A DNA stretch of 51,251 nt from an uncultured Eubacteriales bacterium (GCA_900552475.1 USAC01000005.1:1-51251), one strand, 5' to 3'. Numbered from the stretch's first letter, positions 7,281-15,728 are shown. The notes: a model not told the origin generated them from the letters alone. Made by a program: numbers and translations.

Positions 7281-7820
7281 ATGGCAAGATTGAAGGAACA
7301 GTATAAAGCCGAAGTTGCTCCCGCTCTGATGAAGCAGTTCGGTTACAAGTCCGTTATGCAGATCCCCAAGATCGACAAGGTCGTCATCAACGTGGGCTGC
7401 GGTGAGGCTCGTGAAAACGCGAAGGTGCTGGACAATGTTGTGGGCGATCTGGGTAAGATCACCGGCCAGAAGGCTGTTGTCACCCGTGCTCGCAAGTCCA
7501 TTGCAAACTTCAAGCTCCGTGAGGAGATGCCCATCGGCGCCAAGGTCACCCTCCGCGGCGACAAGATGTGGGAATTCCTGGATCGTCTGTTCAACGTGGC
7601 TCTGCCCCGTGTCCGTGACTTCCAGGGCATCAACCCCAACGCTTTCGATGGCCGCGGCAACTATGCCATGGGCATCAAGGAGCAGCTGATCTTCCCCGAG
7701 ATCGAGTACGATAAGATCGACAAGATCCGCGGCATGGACATCATCATTGTCACCACCGCTAAGACCGATGAAGAAGGCCGCGCCCTGCTGCAGCAGGTTG
7801 GCGCTCCCTTCGCCCGCTAA
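7281..7820 (+). CDS. rplE: 50S ribosomal protein L5
   Basis: L5 binds 5S rRNA and contacts the P-site tRNA. The 179-residue product opens MARLKEQYKAEVAPALMKQF and has GLTLFINE-family equivalents: TGQKAVVTRARKSIANFKLR (about 57-76), GAKVTLRGDKMWEFLDRL, and GMDIIIVTTAKTDEEGRALL near the end. AAAGGAG lies upstream of the ATG. The C-terminus ends shortly before the S14 ribosome binding site. Confidence 0.98.
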   Translation: MARLKEQYKAEVAPALMKQFGYKSVMQIPKIDKVVINVGCGEARENAKVLDNVVGDLGKITGQKAVVTRARKSIANFKLREEMPIGAKVTLRGDKMWEFLDRLFNVALPRVRDFQGINPNAFDGRGNYAMGIKEQLIFPEIEYDKIDKIRGMDIIIVTTAKTDEEGRALLQQVGAPFAR

Positions 7821-7834
7821 GGAGGAAGACAGTA

Positions 7835-8020
7835 ATGGCAAAGACTTCTATGAAGATCAAGCAGGCCCGTCCTGCCAAGTTCTCCACCCGCAAGTACAAC
7901 CGCTGCAAGCTGTGCGGCCGTCCCCACGCCTATCTCCGGAACTACGGTGTTTGCCGTATCTGCTTCCGTGAGCTGGCTTACAAGGGCGAGATCCCCGGCG
8001 TGCGTAAGGCTTCTTTCTAA
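7835..8020 (+). CDS. rpsN: 30S ribosomal protein S14 type Z
   Basis: This is the short, zinc-binding form of S14 (61 residues; often called rpsZ). It carries two CxxC pairs (CKLC at about 24-27 and CRIC at 39-42) and ends GEIPGVRKASF. It completes the first block of the spc operon. A second promoter and a 290-base leader follow before rpsH, so the operon is subdivided here. Confidence 0.97.
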   Translation: MAKTSMKIKQARPAKFSTRKYNRCKLCGRPHAYLRNYGVCRICFRELAYKGEIPGVRKASF

Positions 8021-8049
8021 AAAAATTGAAAATGGCGCAGCAAAAAGAC

Positions 8050-8078
8050 TTGACGAATTAAAATTTGTCTGGTATGCT
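8050..8078 (+). promoter_or_regulatory. Internal promoter ahead of rpsH
   Basis: TTGACG at 8050-8055 and TATGCT at 8073-8078 are 17 bases apart. It would provide extra transcription of the rpsH to rplQ part of the cluster, starting near 8085. Confidence 0.6.
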
Positions 8079-8312
8079 GAAAAATGGGGCATTTCTGAGG
8101 AAATGCACCCATTACGCCATGTTCAGAAGTGTTTTTGGAGCCTGGCACTTATTTTCTTTAACAAAGGTCTTTGATATGGGACCTTGTTAATACGGATGGC
8201 GAAAGGTCATGACCAATTGTGCACCACGCGCGAGCGGACTGCTCCATTGGCCATGATACCTCGCTGCCGAAGCGGTCACAGACCGCAACTCTATAAATAG
8301 GAGGAACAATCC
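8079..8312 (+). promoter_or_regulatory. Structured rpsH leader
   Basis: A hairpin (GCATTTC-TGAG-GAAATGC, extended by GGG/CCC) occupies 8086-8110, at the predicted 5' end of the internal transcript. A second stem pairs AACAAAGGTC (8160-8169) with GACCTTGTT (8180-8188), and further pairing of ATGGC with GCCAT spans roughly 8195-8260. S8 is the known regulator of the spc operon in Escherichia coli; whether S8 or another protein binds here is inference. Confidence 0.5.
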
Positions 8313-8711
8313 ATGCATATCACCGATCCTGTTGCGGATATGCTGACCCGCGTCCGCAACGCAAACAACGCCAAGCATGAAACCGTGGATGTCCCCGCTT
8401 CCAACATGAAGAAGAGCATTGCTCAGATCCTGCTGGATGAGGGCTACATCAAGAGCTTCACCGTGGAAGATGACGGCCTGCAGGGCATGATCCACATCTC
8501 CCTGAAGTACAACGCGGGCAAGGAAAAGGTTATCACCGGCCTGCGCCGCGTCTCCAAGCCCGGCCTGCGCGTCTATGTGGGCGCCGACGAGCTGCCCCGC
8601 GTGCTCCGCGGCCTGGGTATCGCCATCATCTCTACGTCCAAGGGCGTCATGACCGACAAGGCTGCTCGTGCAGCTCACGTTGGCGGCGAAGTCCTGGCAT
8701 TCGTCTGGTAA
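8313..8711 (+). CDS. rpsH: 30S ribosomal protein S8
   Basis: S8 binds the central domain of 16S rRNA and is a known feedback regulator in enterobacteria. The 132-residue product begins MHITDPVADMLTRVRNAN and ends with the conserved ISTSKGVMTDKAARAAHVGG segment. AGGAGG lies 9 bases before the ATG. It heads the second block of the spc group, behind its own promoter. Confidence 0.98.
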   Translation: MHITDPVADMLTRVRNANNAKHETVDVPASNMKKSIAQILLDEGYIKSFTVEDDGLQGMIHISLKYNAGKEKVITGLRRVSKPGLRVYVGADELPRVLRGLGIAIISTSKGVMTDKAARAAHVGGEVLAFVW

Positions 8712-8726
8712 GGAGGGTATCGAACA

Positions 8727-9272
8727 ATGTCTCGAATTGGTAGAATGCCCATTACCGTTCCCGCCGGTGTTACCGTGAACGTTGCTGAGGGCAATGTGGT
8801 CACCGTCAAGGGACCCAAGGGCGAACTGACTCAGAGCCTGCGGCCTGAGATGATCATTAAACAGGAAGGTACGACGATCACCGTGGAACGTCCTTCCGAC
8901 GATAAGCTGCATCGCAGCGTTCACGGCCTGACCCGCACCCTGCTCCACAACATGGTCGTCGGTGTTACCGAGGGCTTCAAGAAGGAGCTGGACGTCAACG
9001 GCGTCGGTTACCGTGTTGCCAAGGAGGGTACGAACCTGGTCATGAACCTGGGTTTCTCCCACCAGGTGATCGTTCCTGAGATTCCGGGCATCACTGTTGA
9101 GGTTCCGGGTCCCAATAAAATCATCATTCATGGATGCGACAAGCAGGCTGTCGGCCAGTTTGCTGCCGAGGTCCGCGAGAAGCGTCCTCCCGAGCCTTAT
9201 AAGGGCAAGGGCATCAAGTATACTGACGAGGTCATCCGCCGTAAGGTTGGTAAGACCGGCGCCAAGAAGTAA
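8727..9272 (+). CDS. rplF: 50S ribosomal protein L6
   Basis: L6 lies near the factor-binding site of the large subunit. The 181-residue protein begins MSRIGRMPITVPAGVTV, has the internal duplication typical of L6, and ends with the conserved RPPEPYKGKGIKYTDEVIRR signature. AAGGAGGG is upstream. Standard length and position between rpsH and rplR. Confidence 0.98.
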   Translation: MSRIGRMPITVPAGVTVNVAEGNVVTVKGPKGELTQSLRPEMIIKQEGTTITVERPSDDKLHRSVHGLTRTLLHNMVVGVTEGFKKELDVNGVGYRVAKEGTNLVMNLGFSHQVIVPEIPGITVEVPGPNKIIIHGCDKQAVGQFAAEVREKRPPEPYKGKGIKYTDEVIRRKVGKTGAKK

Positions 9273-9286
9273 GGAGGTGTGCCGAA

Positions 9287-9646
9287 ATGATTACTAGACC
9301 TAATACCAATAAGCAGCGCATGAAGCGTCATAAGCGTGTTCGCGCTAAGATCTCCGGCACTCCCGTGTGCCCCCGTCTCAACGTTTTCCGCAGCGAGGCC
9401 AACATCTATGCCCAGATCATCGACGATGTGAACGGCGTGACCCTGGCTTCCGCTTCCTCTCTGGACAAGGCCATCGAAGGTTACGGCGGCAATGTGACCG
9501 CTGCTTCCGCTGTTGGCAAGCTGATCGCTGAGCGCGCTCTGGCCAAGGGCATTGAGAACGTCGTGTTTGACCGCGGCGGCTATCTCTATCACGGCCGTGT
9601 GCAGGCTCTGGCTGAGGGCGCCCGTGAAGGCGGCCTGAAATTCTAA
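9287..9646 (+). CDS. rplR: 50S ribosomal protein L18
   Basis: L18 delivers 5S rRNA to the large subunit together with L5. The 119-residue product contains RMKRHKRVRAKISGT near the N-terminus and the terminal VFDRGGYLYHGRVQALAEG segment. The ATG at 9287 is preceded by AAGGAGGTG. Canonical order rplF-rplR-rpsE is kept. Confidence 0.97.
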   Translation: MITRPNTNKQRMKRHKRVRAKISGTPVCPRLNVFRSEANIYAQIIDDVNGVTLASASSLDKAIEGYGGNVTAASAVGKLIAERALAKGIENVVFDRGGYLYHGRVQALAEGAREGGLKF

Positions 9647-9664
9647 GGGAGGAGGAAACGAGAA

Positions 9665-10165
9665 ATGGCAAGATTTGAAAGAGAACAGAGCGAGTATATC
9701 GAAAAGCTCGTTTACCTCAACCGTGTTTCCAAGACCGTCAAGGGCGGCCGTGTCATGAAGTTCTCCGCGCTGATGGTCGTGGGCGACGGCAAGGGCAAGG
9801 TCGGCTATGGTCTGGGCAAGGCCGCTGAGGTCCCCGAGGCCATCCGTAAGGGTCTGGAAGCCGCTAAGAAGAACATGATCACTGTGACCATGTCCGGCAG
9901 CACCATTCCTCATGAGACTGTTGGCGAGGCTGGCGCCGGCCGCGTGCTGATGAAGCCCGCTGCTCCCGGTACCGGTATCATCGCCGGCGGCGCTGTGCGT
10001 GCCGTCGTCGAGGCCGCAGGCATCAAGGATATCCGTTCCAAGTGCCTGCGTTCCAACAACCCCAACAACGTCGTCGCTGCCACCTTCCAGGGCCTCAAGA
10101 GCATGCGTGGTCCTGAGGATGTCGCCCGTATCCGCGGCAAGAGCGTCGAAGAGATCGTGGGTTAA
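9665..10165 (+). CDS. rpsE: 30S ribosomal protein S5
   Basis: S5 acts at the decoding-fidelity region and mRNA entry. The 166-residue protein has the double-stranded RNA-binding-like motif FSALMVVGDGKGKVGYGLGK (about residues 33-52), the GRVLMKPAAPGTGIIAGG segment and the later PNNVVAATFQGL. GGAGGAGG is upstream of the ATG. Usual length for Firmicutes. Confidence 0.98.
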   Translation: MARFEREQSEYIEKLVYLNRVSKTVKGGRVMKFSALMVVGDGKGKVGYGLGKAAEVPEAIRKGLEAAKKNMITVTMSGSTIPHETVGEAGAGRVLMKPAAPGTGIIAGGAVRAVVEAAGIKDIRSKCLRSNNPNNVVAATFQGLKSMRGPEDVARIRGKSVEEIVG

Positions 10166-10179
10166 GGAGGCGCTGAGAA

Positions 10180-10365
10180 ATGGCTAAGAATATTACGATC
10201 AAGCTCGCTAAGAGCCTGAACGGCCGCCTGGAGAAGCAGGTTGCCACCGCACATTCCCTGGGCCTGCGTAAGATCGGTGACGTCACCGTGCAGCCCGATA
10301 ACGATTCCACCCGCGGCAAGATCGCCAAGATCGGCTACCTGCTGCAGGTCACCGAAGAGAAGTAA
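10180..10365 (+). CDS. rpmD: 50S ribosomal protein L30
   Basis: L30 is a small (61-residue) large-subunit protein. Recognisable features are IKLAKSLNGRLEKQ near the start, HSLGLRKIGDV in the middle and GKIAKIGYLLQV at the end. It lies 14 bases after rpsE and 14 before rplO, each with an AAGGAGG site. Confidence 0.96.
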   Translation: MAKNITIKLAKSLNGRLEKQVATAHSLGLRKIGDVTVQPDNDSTRGKIAKIGYLLQVTEEK

Positions 10366-10379
10366 AGGAGGACGGAATC

Positions 10380-10820
10380 ATGAAATTGAGCGAACTGTCT
10401 CCCGCTGAGGGCTCCGTCCGTCAGGCTTACCGCAAGGGCCGGGGCGCCGGCAGCGGCAATGGCAAGACCGGCGGCCGCGGCCACAAGGGCCAGAAGGCCC
10501 GTTCCGGCGGCAAGGTCCGTATTGGCTTCGAGGGCGGCCAGATGCCTCTGGCACGCCGTCTGCCCAAGCGCGGCTTCAACAACATTTTCGCAACCCCGCT
10601 GGAGATCATCAACCTGAGTGCCCTGAACGCGTTTGAGGACGGCGATGTCGTCAACGTCGAGGCTCTGCTGGCCAAGGGCATCCTGTCCAAATGCGAGTAT
10701 GGCTTCAAGGTCCTGGGCAACGGCAAGGTTACCAAGAAGGTCACTGTCGAGGCTTCTGCTTTCTCCGCTTCTGCCAAGGAGGCTATCGAGGCAGCGGGCG
10801 GAAAGGCAGAGGTGAAGTAA
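10380..10820 (+). CDS. rplO: 50S ribosomal protein L15
   Basis: L15 is a late-assembly protein of the large subunit. The 146-residue product starts MKLSELSPAEGS, has the glycine-rich RNA-binding tail GRGAGSGNGKTGGRGHKGQK at about residues 20-39 and FEGGQMPLARRLPKRGF. It ends one base before the secY ATG, which implies coupled translation. Confidence 0.98.
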   Translation: MKLSELSPAEGSVRQAYRKGRGAGSGNGKTGGRGHKGQKARSGGKVRIGFEGGQMPLARRLPKRGFNNIFATPLEIINLSALNAFEDGDVVNVEALLAKGILSKCEYGFKVLGNGKVTKKVTVEASAFSASAKEAIEAAGGKAEVK

Positions 10821-10821
10821 A

Positions 10822-12192
10822 ATGATCCAAACCATTCGCAAAGCATGGGGCATCCCTGAGCTGCGGAAAAAGATCGTTTTTACTCTCCTGATCCTGCTGA
10901 TTTTCCGTCTCGGCAACGCCATCATGGTGCCCTATATCAACCGGGACGCTCTGGCCCTGCAGATGCAGGTCTGGGGCACCGGCCTGCTGGGCCTTTACAA
11001 CGTGATGAGCGGCGGCGCCTTTGCCACCGCCACCGTGTTTGCCTTGAGCATCCAGCCTTATATCAACAGTTCTATTATCATCCAGCTGCTGACTGTGGCC
11101 ATCCCCGCTCTGGAGCGGCTGGCCCGTGACGGCGGCGAGGAAGGTAAGAAGAAGATCCAGTCCATCACCCGCTACGCTACCGTGGCGATCGCCATTCTCC
11201 AGGCCATTGGCTATTACTTCATGATGAAGAATTACAACCTCCTGGAGCAGGACGGCATCTGGGTGGCACTGGTCATCATCGTGACTCTGATCGCAGGTTC
11301 CTCCTTCGTGATGTGGATGGGCGAGCAGGTCACCGAGTTCGGTGTAGGCAACGGTATCTCCATCATTCTGTTCGCCGGTATTCTGGCCCGGATCCCCTCT
11401 ATGGTTTCCGGCATGAAGGACGGCATCCAGAGATGGTCCGCCATCAACGCAGGCACTCTGACTGCGGAGACCCTGACCTCTGCCGGTTACACCGAGGCAC
11501 AGGCGCAGGCTTACCTGAACGGCGCGCTGGCTCCTTGGAGCATTGCGCTGCTGGTCATCGGTATGCTGGCTCTGATCGCATTCATTGTCTTTATCAATGA
11601 CGCTGAGCGTCGCATTCCCGTGCAGTACGCCAAGCGTCAGGTGGGCCGTAAGATGTATGGCGGCCAGAGCAGCACCCTGCCCATGAAGGTGAACATGTCC
11701 GGCGTTCTGCCTATCATCTTCGCCCAGAGCATTGCTTCTCTGCCCATCACCATCTGGACCTTCATCGGTATGCCCAAGGAAGGTACTGTGTCCTACAGCA
11801 TCTACAATGCCATTGATACGAAGTCCGTCATCTACATGGTGGTGTACTTCATCATGATCATTGGCTTCAGCTATTTCTACTCCAGCATCCAGTTCAACCC
11901 CGTGGAGATCGCCAACAACCTGAAGAAGCAGGGCGGCTTCATTCCGGGCTTCCGTCCCGGCCAGCCCACCGTGCAGTTCATTCAGAAGGTCCTGAACCGG
12001 ATCACCATGTTCGGTGCCATCTATCTGGGTATCGTTGCCATCTGCCCCCTGATCGTGGGCAAGATCATTGGCAACTCTTCCCTGGCCATCGGCGGCACCT
12101 CCGTCATCATCGTGGTGGGTGTTGCGCTTGAGACCGTGAAGGCGCTGGAGAATCAGATGCTGATGCGTCAGTACAAGGGCTTCCTGGAATAA
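10822..12192 (+). CDS. secY: Protein translocase subunit SecY
   Basis: SecY is the channel of the general secretion system in the cytoplasmic membrane; it works with SecE, SecG and SecA. The 456-residue product has ten hydrophobic segments, the family motif near GLYNVMSGGAF and the cytoplasmic loop SGMKDG/RRIPVQYAKRQVG. It is about 20-25 residues longer than usual, with extra sequence at about residues 208-240 (the segment including AETLTSAGYTEAQAQAYLNG) before TM6. Position after rplO and before adk is classical. Start at 10822 directly follows the rplO stop. Confidence 0.98.
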   Translation: MIQTIRKAWGIPELRKKIVFTLLILLIFRLGNAIMVPYINRDALALQMQVWGTGLLGLYNVMSGGAFATATVFALSIQPYINSSIIIQLLTVAIPALERLARDGGEEGKKKIQSITRYATVAIAILQAIGYYFMMKNYNLLEQDGIWVALVIIVTLIAGSSFVMWMGEQVTEFGVGNGISIILFAGILARIPSMVSGMKDGIQRWSAINAGTLTAETLTSAGYTEAQAQAYLNGALAPWSIALLVIGMLALIAFIVFINDAERRIPVQYAKRQVGRKMYGGQSSTLPMKVNMSGVLPIIFAQSIASLPITIWTFIGMPKEGTVSYSIYNAIDTKSVIYMVVYFIMIIGFSYFYSSIQFNPVEIANNLKKQGGFIPGFRPGQPTVQFIQKVLNRITMFGAIYLGIVAICPLIVGKIIGNSSLAIGGTSVIIVVGVALETVKALENQMLMRQYKGFLE

Positions 12193-12210
12193 AAAGGAAG
12201 GCGTGCTGTC

Positions 12211-12843
12211 ATGAAAATGATCCTGTTAGGCGCCCCCGGCGCCGGCAAGGGCACACAGGCTGAGCGCCTGTGCAAAGTGCTGAATATCCCCACCATCTCC
12301 ACTGGCAACATCCTCCGGGCCGCCGTGAAAAACGGTACCCCCACCGGCAAGCAGGCGGAAGCCTACATGAAGGCCGGCAAGCTGGTCCCCGATGAGGTCA
12401 TCATCGGCATCATCCATGACCGGCTGGACGAGGATGACTGCAAGAACGGCTATATCCTGGACGGCGTGCCCCGCACCATCGCTCAGGCTGAGTCTCTGGA
12501 GAAGGCCGGGATCCGGTTTGACGACGTAATCTCCATTGAGATCCCCGATGAGGCGATTATGGAGCGCATGAGCGGCCGCCGCGTCTGCGAGCACTGCGGA
12601 GCCAGCTACCATCTGGTGGCTGTGCCTCCCAAGGTGCCCGGCGTGTGCGACAGCTGCGGCGGCAAGCTGATTCAGCGTCACGATGATGAACCTGAGACGG
12701 TCAAGCACCGCCTTGAGGTCTATCATAAGGAGACGGAACCTCTCAAGGATTTCTACGCTGAGAGGGGTCTCCTGAGATCGGTGGAAAATCAACCCTCTGT
12801 GGAGGCCACAACCAAGGCCATCCTCAACGCCCTGAGGAGATGA
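12211..12843 (+). CDS. adk: Adenylate kinase
   Basis: Catalyses ATP + AMP to 2 ADP in the cytosol. The 210-residue product has the P-loop GAPGAGKGTQAE (about 7-18), the AMP-binding segment STGNILRAAV, the DGVPRT motif and a LID with two CxxC pairs (CEHC, CDSC), indicating the zinc-binding long form usual in Gram-positives. AAGGAAGG precedes the ATG. It is followed by map after four bases. Confidence 0.98.
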   Translation: MKMILLGAPGAGKGTQAERLCKVLNIPTISTGNILRAAVKNGTPTGKQAEAYMKAGKLVPDEVIIGIIHDRLDEDDCKNGYILDGVPRTIAQAESLEKAGIRFDDVISIEIPDEAIMERMSGRRVCEHCGASYHLVAVPPKVPGVCDSCGGKLIQRHDDEPETVKHRLEVYHKETEPLKDFYAERGLLRSVENQPSVEATTKAILNALRR

Positions 12844-12847
12844 GCTT

Positions 12848-13618
12848 ATGATTACGCTCAAATCCGCACATGAGATCGAACTGATGCGCCGAGCGGGAAA
12901 AATTACCGCGGCTGCCCGTGCTTTGGCAGGGGAAATGGTAAAGCCCGGCGTAACAACCCAGGAGATCGACAGGGCAGTGGAGCATTTCATCCGCAAGCAG
13001 GGTGCCGTTCCCTCATTCCTCCATTTTCCCGGCCCGCCGGGAGTCCGGGCATTCCCCGGCAGTGTCTGCGCCAGTGTCAACGATGAGATCATCCACGGTA
13101 TCCCGGGTCCCCGGGTGCTGCAGGAGGGTGACATCGTCAGCATTGATGTAGGCGCCTATATCGGAGGATATCATGGGGACTGCGCAGCCACCTTCCCCTG
13201 CGGCAAGGTCTCTCCGGAGGCTCAGAATCTGATCGATGTGACCAGACAGAGCTTCTTCGAGGGCATCAAGTTTGCCAAGGAAGGCTGCCGGCTGTATGAT
13301 ATTTCCGCAGCGATCCAAGGTTATGCGGAGAGTCACGGCTGCTCCATCGTCCGTGAGTATGTCGGTCACGGCATCGGCACGGAGATGCACGAGTCACCCG
13401 AGATTCCCAACTACGGCCATCCCGGCCGCGGACCCCGGCTTCTTCGGGGCATGACCATCGCGGTTGAACCCATGGTGAACGCCGGCACTGCCGCCATCCG
13501 CCAGATGCCAGACGGCTGGACCGTCCGGACTGCGGACGGCAAGTTGGCGGCCCACTATGAGAATACGCTTCTGATCACCGACGGGGAGCCTGAGATCCTG
13601 ACGGCTCCCGCCATCTGA
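12848..13618 (+). CDS. map: Methionine aminopeptidase type I
   Basis: Removes the initiator methionine from nascent proteins. The 256-residue protein has the metal ligands expected for the pita-bread fold: two Asp in DVGAYIGGYHGDCAATF (about 99-115), His in GHGIGTEMHE, Glu in VEPMVNAG and Glu in YENTLLIT. It has the usual type Ia length with no N-terminal zinc finger. GAGGAG lies in the end of adk just upstream. Confidence 0.98.
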   Translation: MITLKSAHEIELMRRAGKITAAARALAGEMVKPGVTTQEIDRAVEHFIRKQGAVPSFLHFPGPPGVRAFPGSVCASVNDEIIHGIPGPRVLQEGDIVSIDVGAYIGGYHGDCAATFPCGKVSPEAQNLIDVTRQSFFEGIKFAKEGCRLYDISAAIQGYAESHGCSIVREYVGHGIGTEMHESPEIPNYGHPGRGPRLLRGMTIAVEPMVNAGTAAIRQMPDGWTVRTADGKLAAHYENTLLITDGEPEILTAPAI

Positions 13619-13630
13619 GGAAAGACGTAT

Positions 13631-13915
13631 ATGGAGATCGCAAAATCAGATATTGTTCGTTCCGATGCCGGCAGAGATCAGGGAAAACTCTTCATCGTTC
13701 TCGCGGTGGAGGGGGAGTACCTCCTGCTGGCAGACGGAAAAGGCCGCAAGGCGGAGTCACCGAAACGCAAAAAACGCAAACACGTGCTGTTTGTGGCGGA
13801 GGATGACAGCCGTCTGGCGGATAAGATCAAACGCAGCGAGAAGATCACCAACAGTGAGCTTCGCAGGACACTCGCGGCCTACCGCGGGGAAGTCCAACCG
13901 GACCAGGAGGGATAA
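13631..13915 (+). CDS. KOW-domain RNA-binding protein (L14e-like)
   Basis: This 94-residue basic protein resembles the KOW/L14e-like RNA-binding protein commonly found between map and infA in Clostridia. Residues 1-35 form the KOW-like region (KSDIVRSDAGRDQGKLFIVL), followed by a highly basic stretch (RKAESPKRKKRKHV) and a C-terminal helix. Its job is not established; ribosome assembly or translation is likely from position and fold. The infA ribosome binding site lies inside its last codons. Confidence 0.85.
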   Translation: MEIAKSDIVRSDAGRDQGKLFIVLAVEGEYLLLADGKGRKAESPKRKKRKHVLFVAEDDSRLADKIKRSEKITNSELRRTLAAYRGEVQPDQEG

Positions 13916-13918
13916 CGT

Positions 13919-14137
13919 TTGGCAAAATCCGACATGATCGAAGTGGAAGGCGTTGTGGTAGAGTCCCTGCCCAACACGACTTTCCAGGTGGACATTGGAA
14001 ATGGCCACATGATTCTGGCACACATCTCCGGAAAACTCAGAATGAATTTCATCAGGATCTTGCCCGGCGATAAGGTCACCGTGGAGATGTCTCCCTATGA
14101 CCTGACCCGTGGCCGGATCACCTGGCGCAGCAAATAA
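13919..14137 (+). CDS. infA: Translation initiation factor IF-1
   Basis: IF-1 blocks the A site during initiation and has an OB fold. The 72-residue product is full length and highly typical (KSDMIEVEGVVVESLPN; GHMILAHISGKLRMNFIRI; PYDLTRGRITWR). The start is TTG at 13919, with GGAGG at 13906-13910 giving 8-base spacing; the first ATG, at 13934, would remove conserved residues. It lies three bases after the KOW gene. Confidence 0.96.
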   Translation: MAKSDMIEVEGVVVESLPNTTFQVDIGNGHMILAHISGKLRMNFIRILPGDKVTVEMSPYDLTRGRITWRSK

Positions 14138-14191
14138 GCCGCGTCCGGCGAAATCTAAGACACAAAACGCTGAAAGGAAGGTTACAAACTT

Positions 14192-14305
14192 ATGAAGGTA
14201 AGACCGTCCGTGAAGCCCATGTGCGAGAAGTGCAAGGTTATTCGCCGCAAAGGCCGTGTTATGGTGATTTGCGAGAACCCCAAGCACAAGCAGCGCCAGG
14301 GCTAA
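14192..14305 (+). CDS. rpmJ: 50S ribosomal protein L36
   Basis: A 37-residue protein starting MKVRPSVKPMCEKCKVIRRK and ending HKQRQG. It is the zinc-binding (C+) form with a CxxC pair, a third Cys and a His. AAAGGAAGG lies upstream of the ATG. Position between infA and rpsM is canonical. Confidence 0.96.
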   Translation: MKVRPSVKPMCEKCKVIRRKGRVMVICENPKHKQRQG

Positions 14306-14327
14306 GATTGATTGGAGGTTAAAAAGT

Positions 14328-14693
14328 ATGGCACGTATTGCCGGTATTGACCTGCCCAAGGATAAGCGCATTGAAATCGGCCTGACCTATATCTATGGCA
14401 TTGGCCGCAAGAGCGCGAAGGACATCCTGGAAAAGGCCGGGGTCAACCCTGACACCCGCGTGAAGGATCTGACTGACGCCGAGGAGCAGAAGCTCCGTGA
14501 CGTGATCGACAACTATATCGTCGAGGGCGATCTGCGCCGTCAGACCGCTCTGGACATCAAGCGCCTCAGCGAGATCGGCTGCTACCGCGGCATGCGTCAT
14601 CGCAAGGGCCTGCCTGTCCGCGGCCAGCGCAGCAAGACCAACGCCCGCACCCGCAAGGGCCCCAAGAAGACCATCGCAAATAAGAAGAAGTAA
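14328..14693 (+). CDS. rpsM: 30S ribosomal protein S13
   Basis: S13 lies at the top of the 30S head, contacting the P-site tRNA and L5. The 121-residue product begins MARIAGIDLPKDKRIEIGLT and has the C-terminal basic tail with GQRSKTNARTRKGPKKTIA. TTGGAGG is upstream. First gene of the alpha group. Confidence 0.98.
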   Translation: MARIAGIDLPKDKRIEIGLTYIYGIGRKSAKDILEKAGVNPDTRVKDLTDAEEQKLRDVIDNYIVEGDLRRQTALDIKRLSEIGCYRGMRHRKGLPVRGQRSKTNARTRKGPKKTIANKKK

Positions 14694-14708
14694 GAAAGGA
14701 GAACAGCA

Positions 14709-15101
14709 ATGGCACAGGCAAAGAAAGTCATCCGCCGTCGGCGGGAGAAGAAGAACATTGAGCGCGGCCAGGTCCATATCCGTTCTTCTTTCAACAACAC
14801 CATGGTAACCGTTACCGATACCCAGGGCAATGCTATTTCCTGGGCTTCCTCCGGCGGACTGGGTTTCCGCGGCAGCAAGAAGTCCACTCCCTTCGCGGCT
14901 CAGACCGCAGCCGAGACGGCTGCCCGCGCCGCTATGGAGCATGGCCTGAAGACCGTTGAGGTCTTCGTCAAGGGTCCCGGCCAGGGCCGTGAAGCCGCTA
15001 TCCGCGCGCTGCAGGCCGTGGGTCTGGAAGTGACCATGATCAAGGACGTCACCCCCATCCCCCACAATGGCTGCCGTCCCCCGAAGCGCCGCCGCGTGTA
15101 A
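14709..15101 (+). CDS. rpsK: 30S ribosomal protein S11
   Basis: S11 is on the platform of the 30S subunit near the E site. The 130-residue product has IRSSFNNTMVTVTDTQGNA (about 24-42) and the C-terminal VTPIPHNGCRPPKRRRV signature. AAAGGAG lies upstream. Canonical place between rpsM and rpsD. Confidence 0.98.
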   Translation: MAQAKKVIRRRREKKNIERGQVHIRSSFNNTMVTVTDTQGNAISWASSGGLGFRGSKKSTPFAAQTAAETAARAAMEHGLKTVEVFVKGPGQGREAAIRALQAVGLEVTMIKDVTPIPHNGCRPPKRRRV

Positions 15102-15125
15102 TCGAAAGAGGAGGTAACAAGCAAT

Positions 15126-15728
15126 ATGGCAAAGAATATGCAGCCCATCGCCAAGCGCTGCAAGGCTCTGGGCATCTCTCCTGCTGAGATGGGTTACGCT
15201 AAGAAGACCACCAATCGTAATCCCGGCGGCCAGATGCGTAAGAAGAAGAGCGAATACGGCCTCCAGCTGGCTGAGAAGCAGAAGGTCAAGTTCATCTACG
15301 GTGTTCTGGAAAAGCAGTTCCACGCTTACTATGAGAGCGCTGCTGCCGCTTCCGGTAAGACCGGCGATAACCTGCTGATTCTGGTTGAGCGCCGTCTGGA
15401 CAACGTTGTGTATCGTATGGGTCTCGCCGCTACCCGCCGTCAGGCCCGTCAGCTGGTGAGCCACGCCCACTTCACCGTCAACGGCAAGAAGGTCAACATT
15501 CCTTCCTACCTGGTGAAGGCTGGCGATGTCATCGAAGTGGCCGAGAGCAGCCGTTCTTCCGAGCTGTTCAAGCGCCTCACTGGTGAGAATGCCCCCATGA
15601 CCCTGCTGCCTGCCTGGCTGGAGCGCACCAAGGGCACTCTCCAGGGTACGGTTGCTCACCTTCCCACCCGCGAGGAGATCGATACTCCCGTGGAAGAGCA
15701 CCTCATCGTCGAGTTGTACTCCAAGTAA
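15126..15728 (+). CDS. rpsD: 30S ribosomal protein S4
   Basis: S4 starts 30S assembly and in several bacteria represses its own operon. The 200-residue product has an S4 RNA-binding domain (RLDNVVYRMGLAATRRQARQ, then VSHAHFTVNGKKVNIPSY, about 93-130). The N-terminal zinc motif found in some S4 proteins is mostly absent: only one early Cys is visible, so it looks like the C-minus form. GAGGAGG precedes the ATG. A 92-base gap with a strong hairpin separates it from rpoA. Confidence 0.98.
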   Translation: MAKNMQPIAKRCKALGISPAEMGYAKKTTNRNPGGQMRKKKSEYGLQLAEKQKVKFIYGVLEKQFHAYYESAAAASGKTGDNLLILVERRLDNVVYRMGLAATRRQARQLVSHAHFTVNGKKVNIPSYLVKAGDVIEVAESSRSSELFKRLTGENAPMTLLPAWLERTKGTLQGTVAHLPTREEIDTPVEEHLIVELYSK

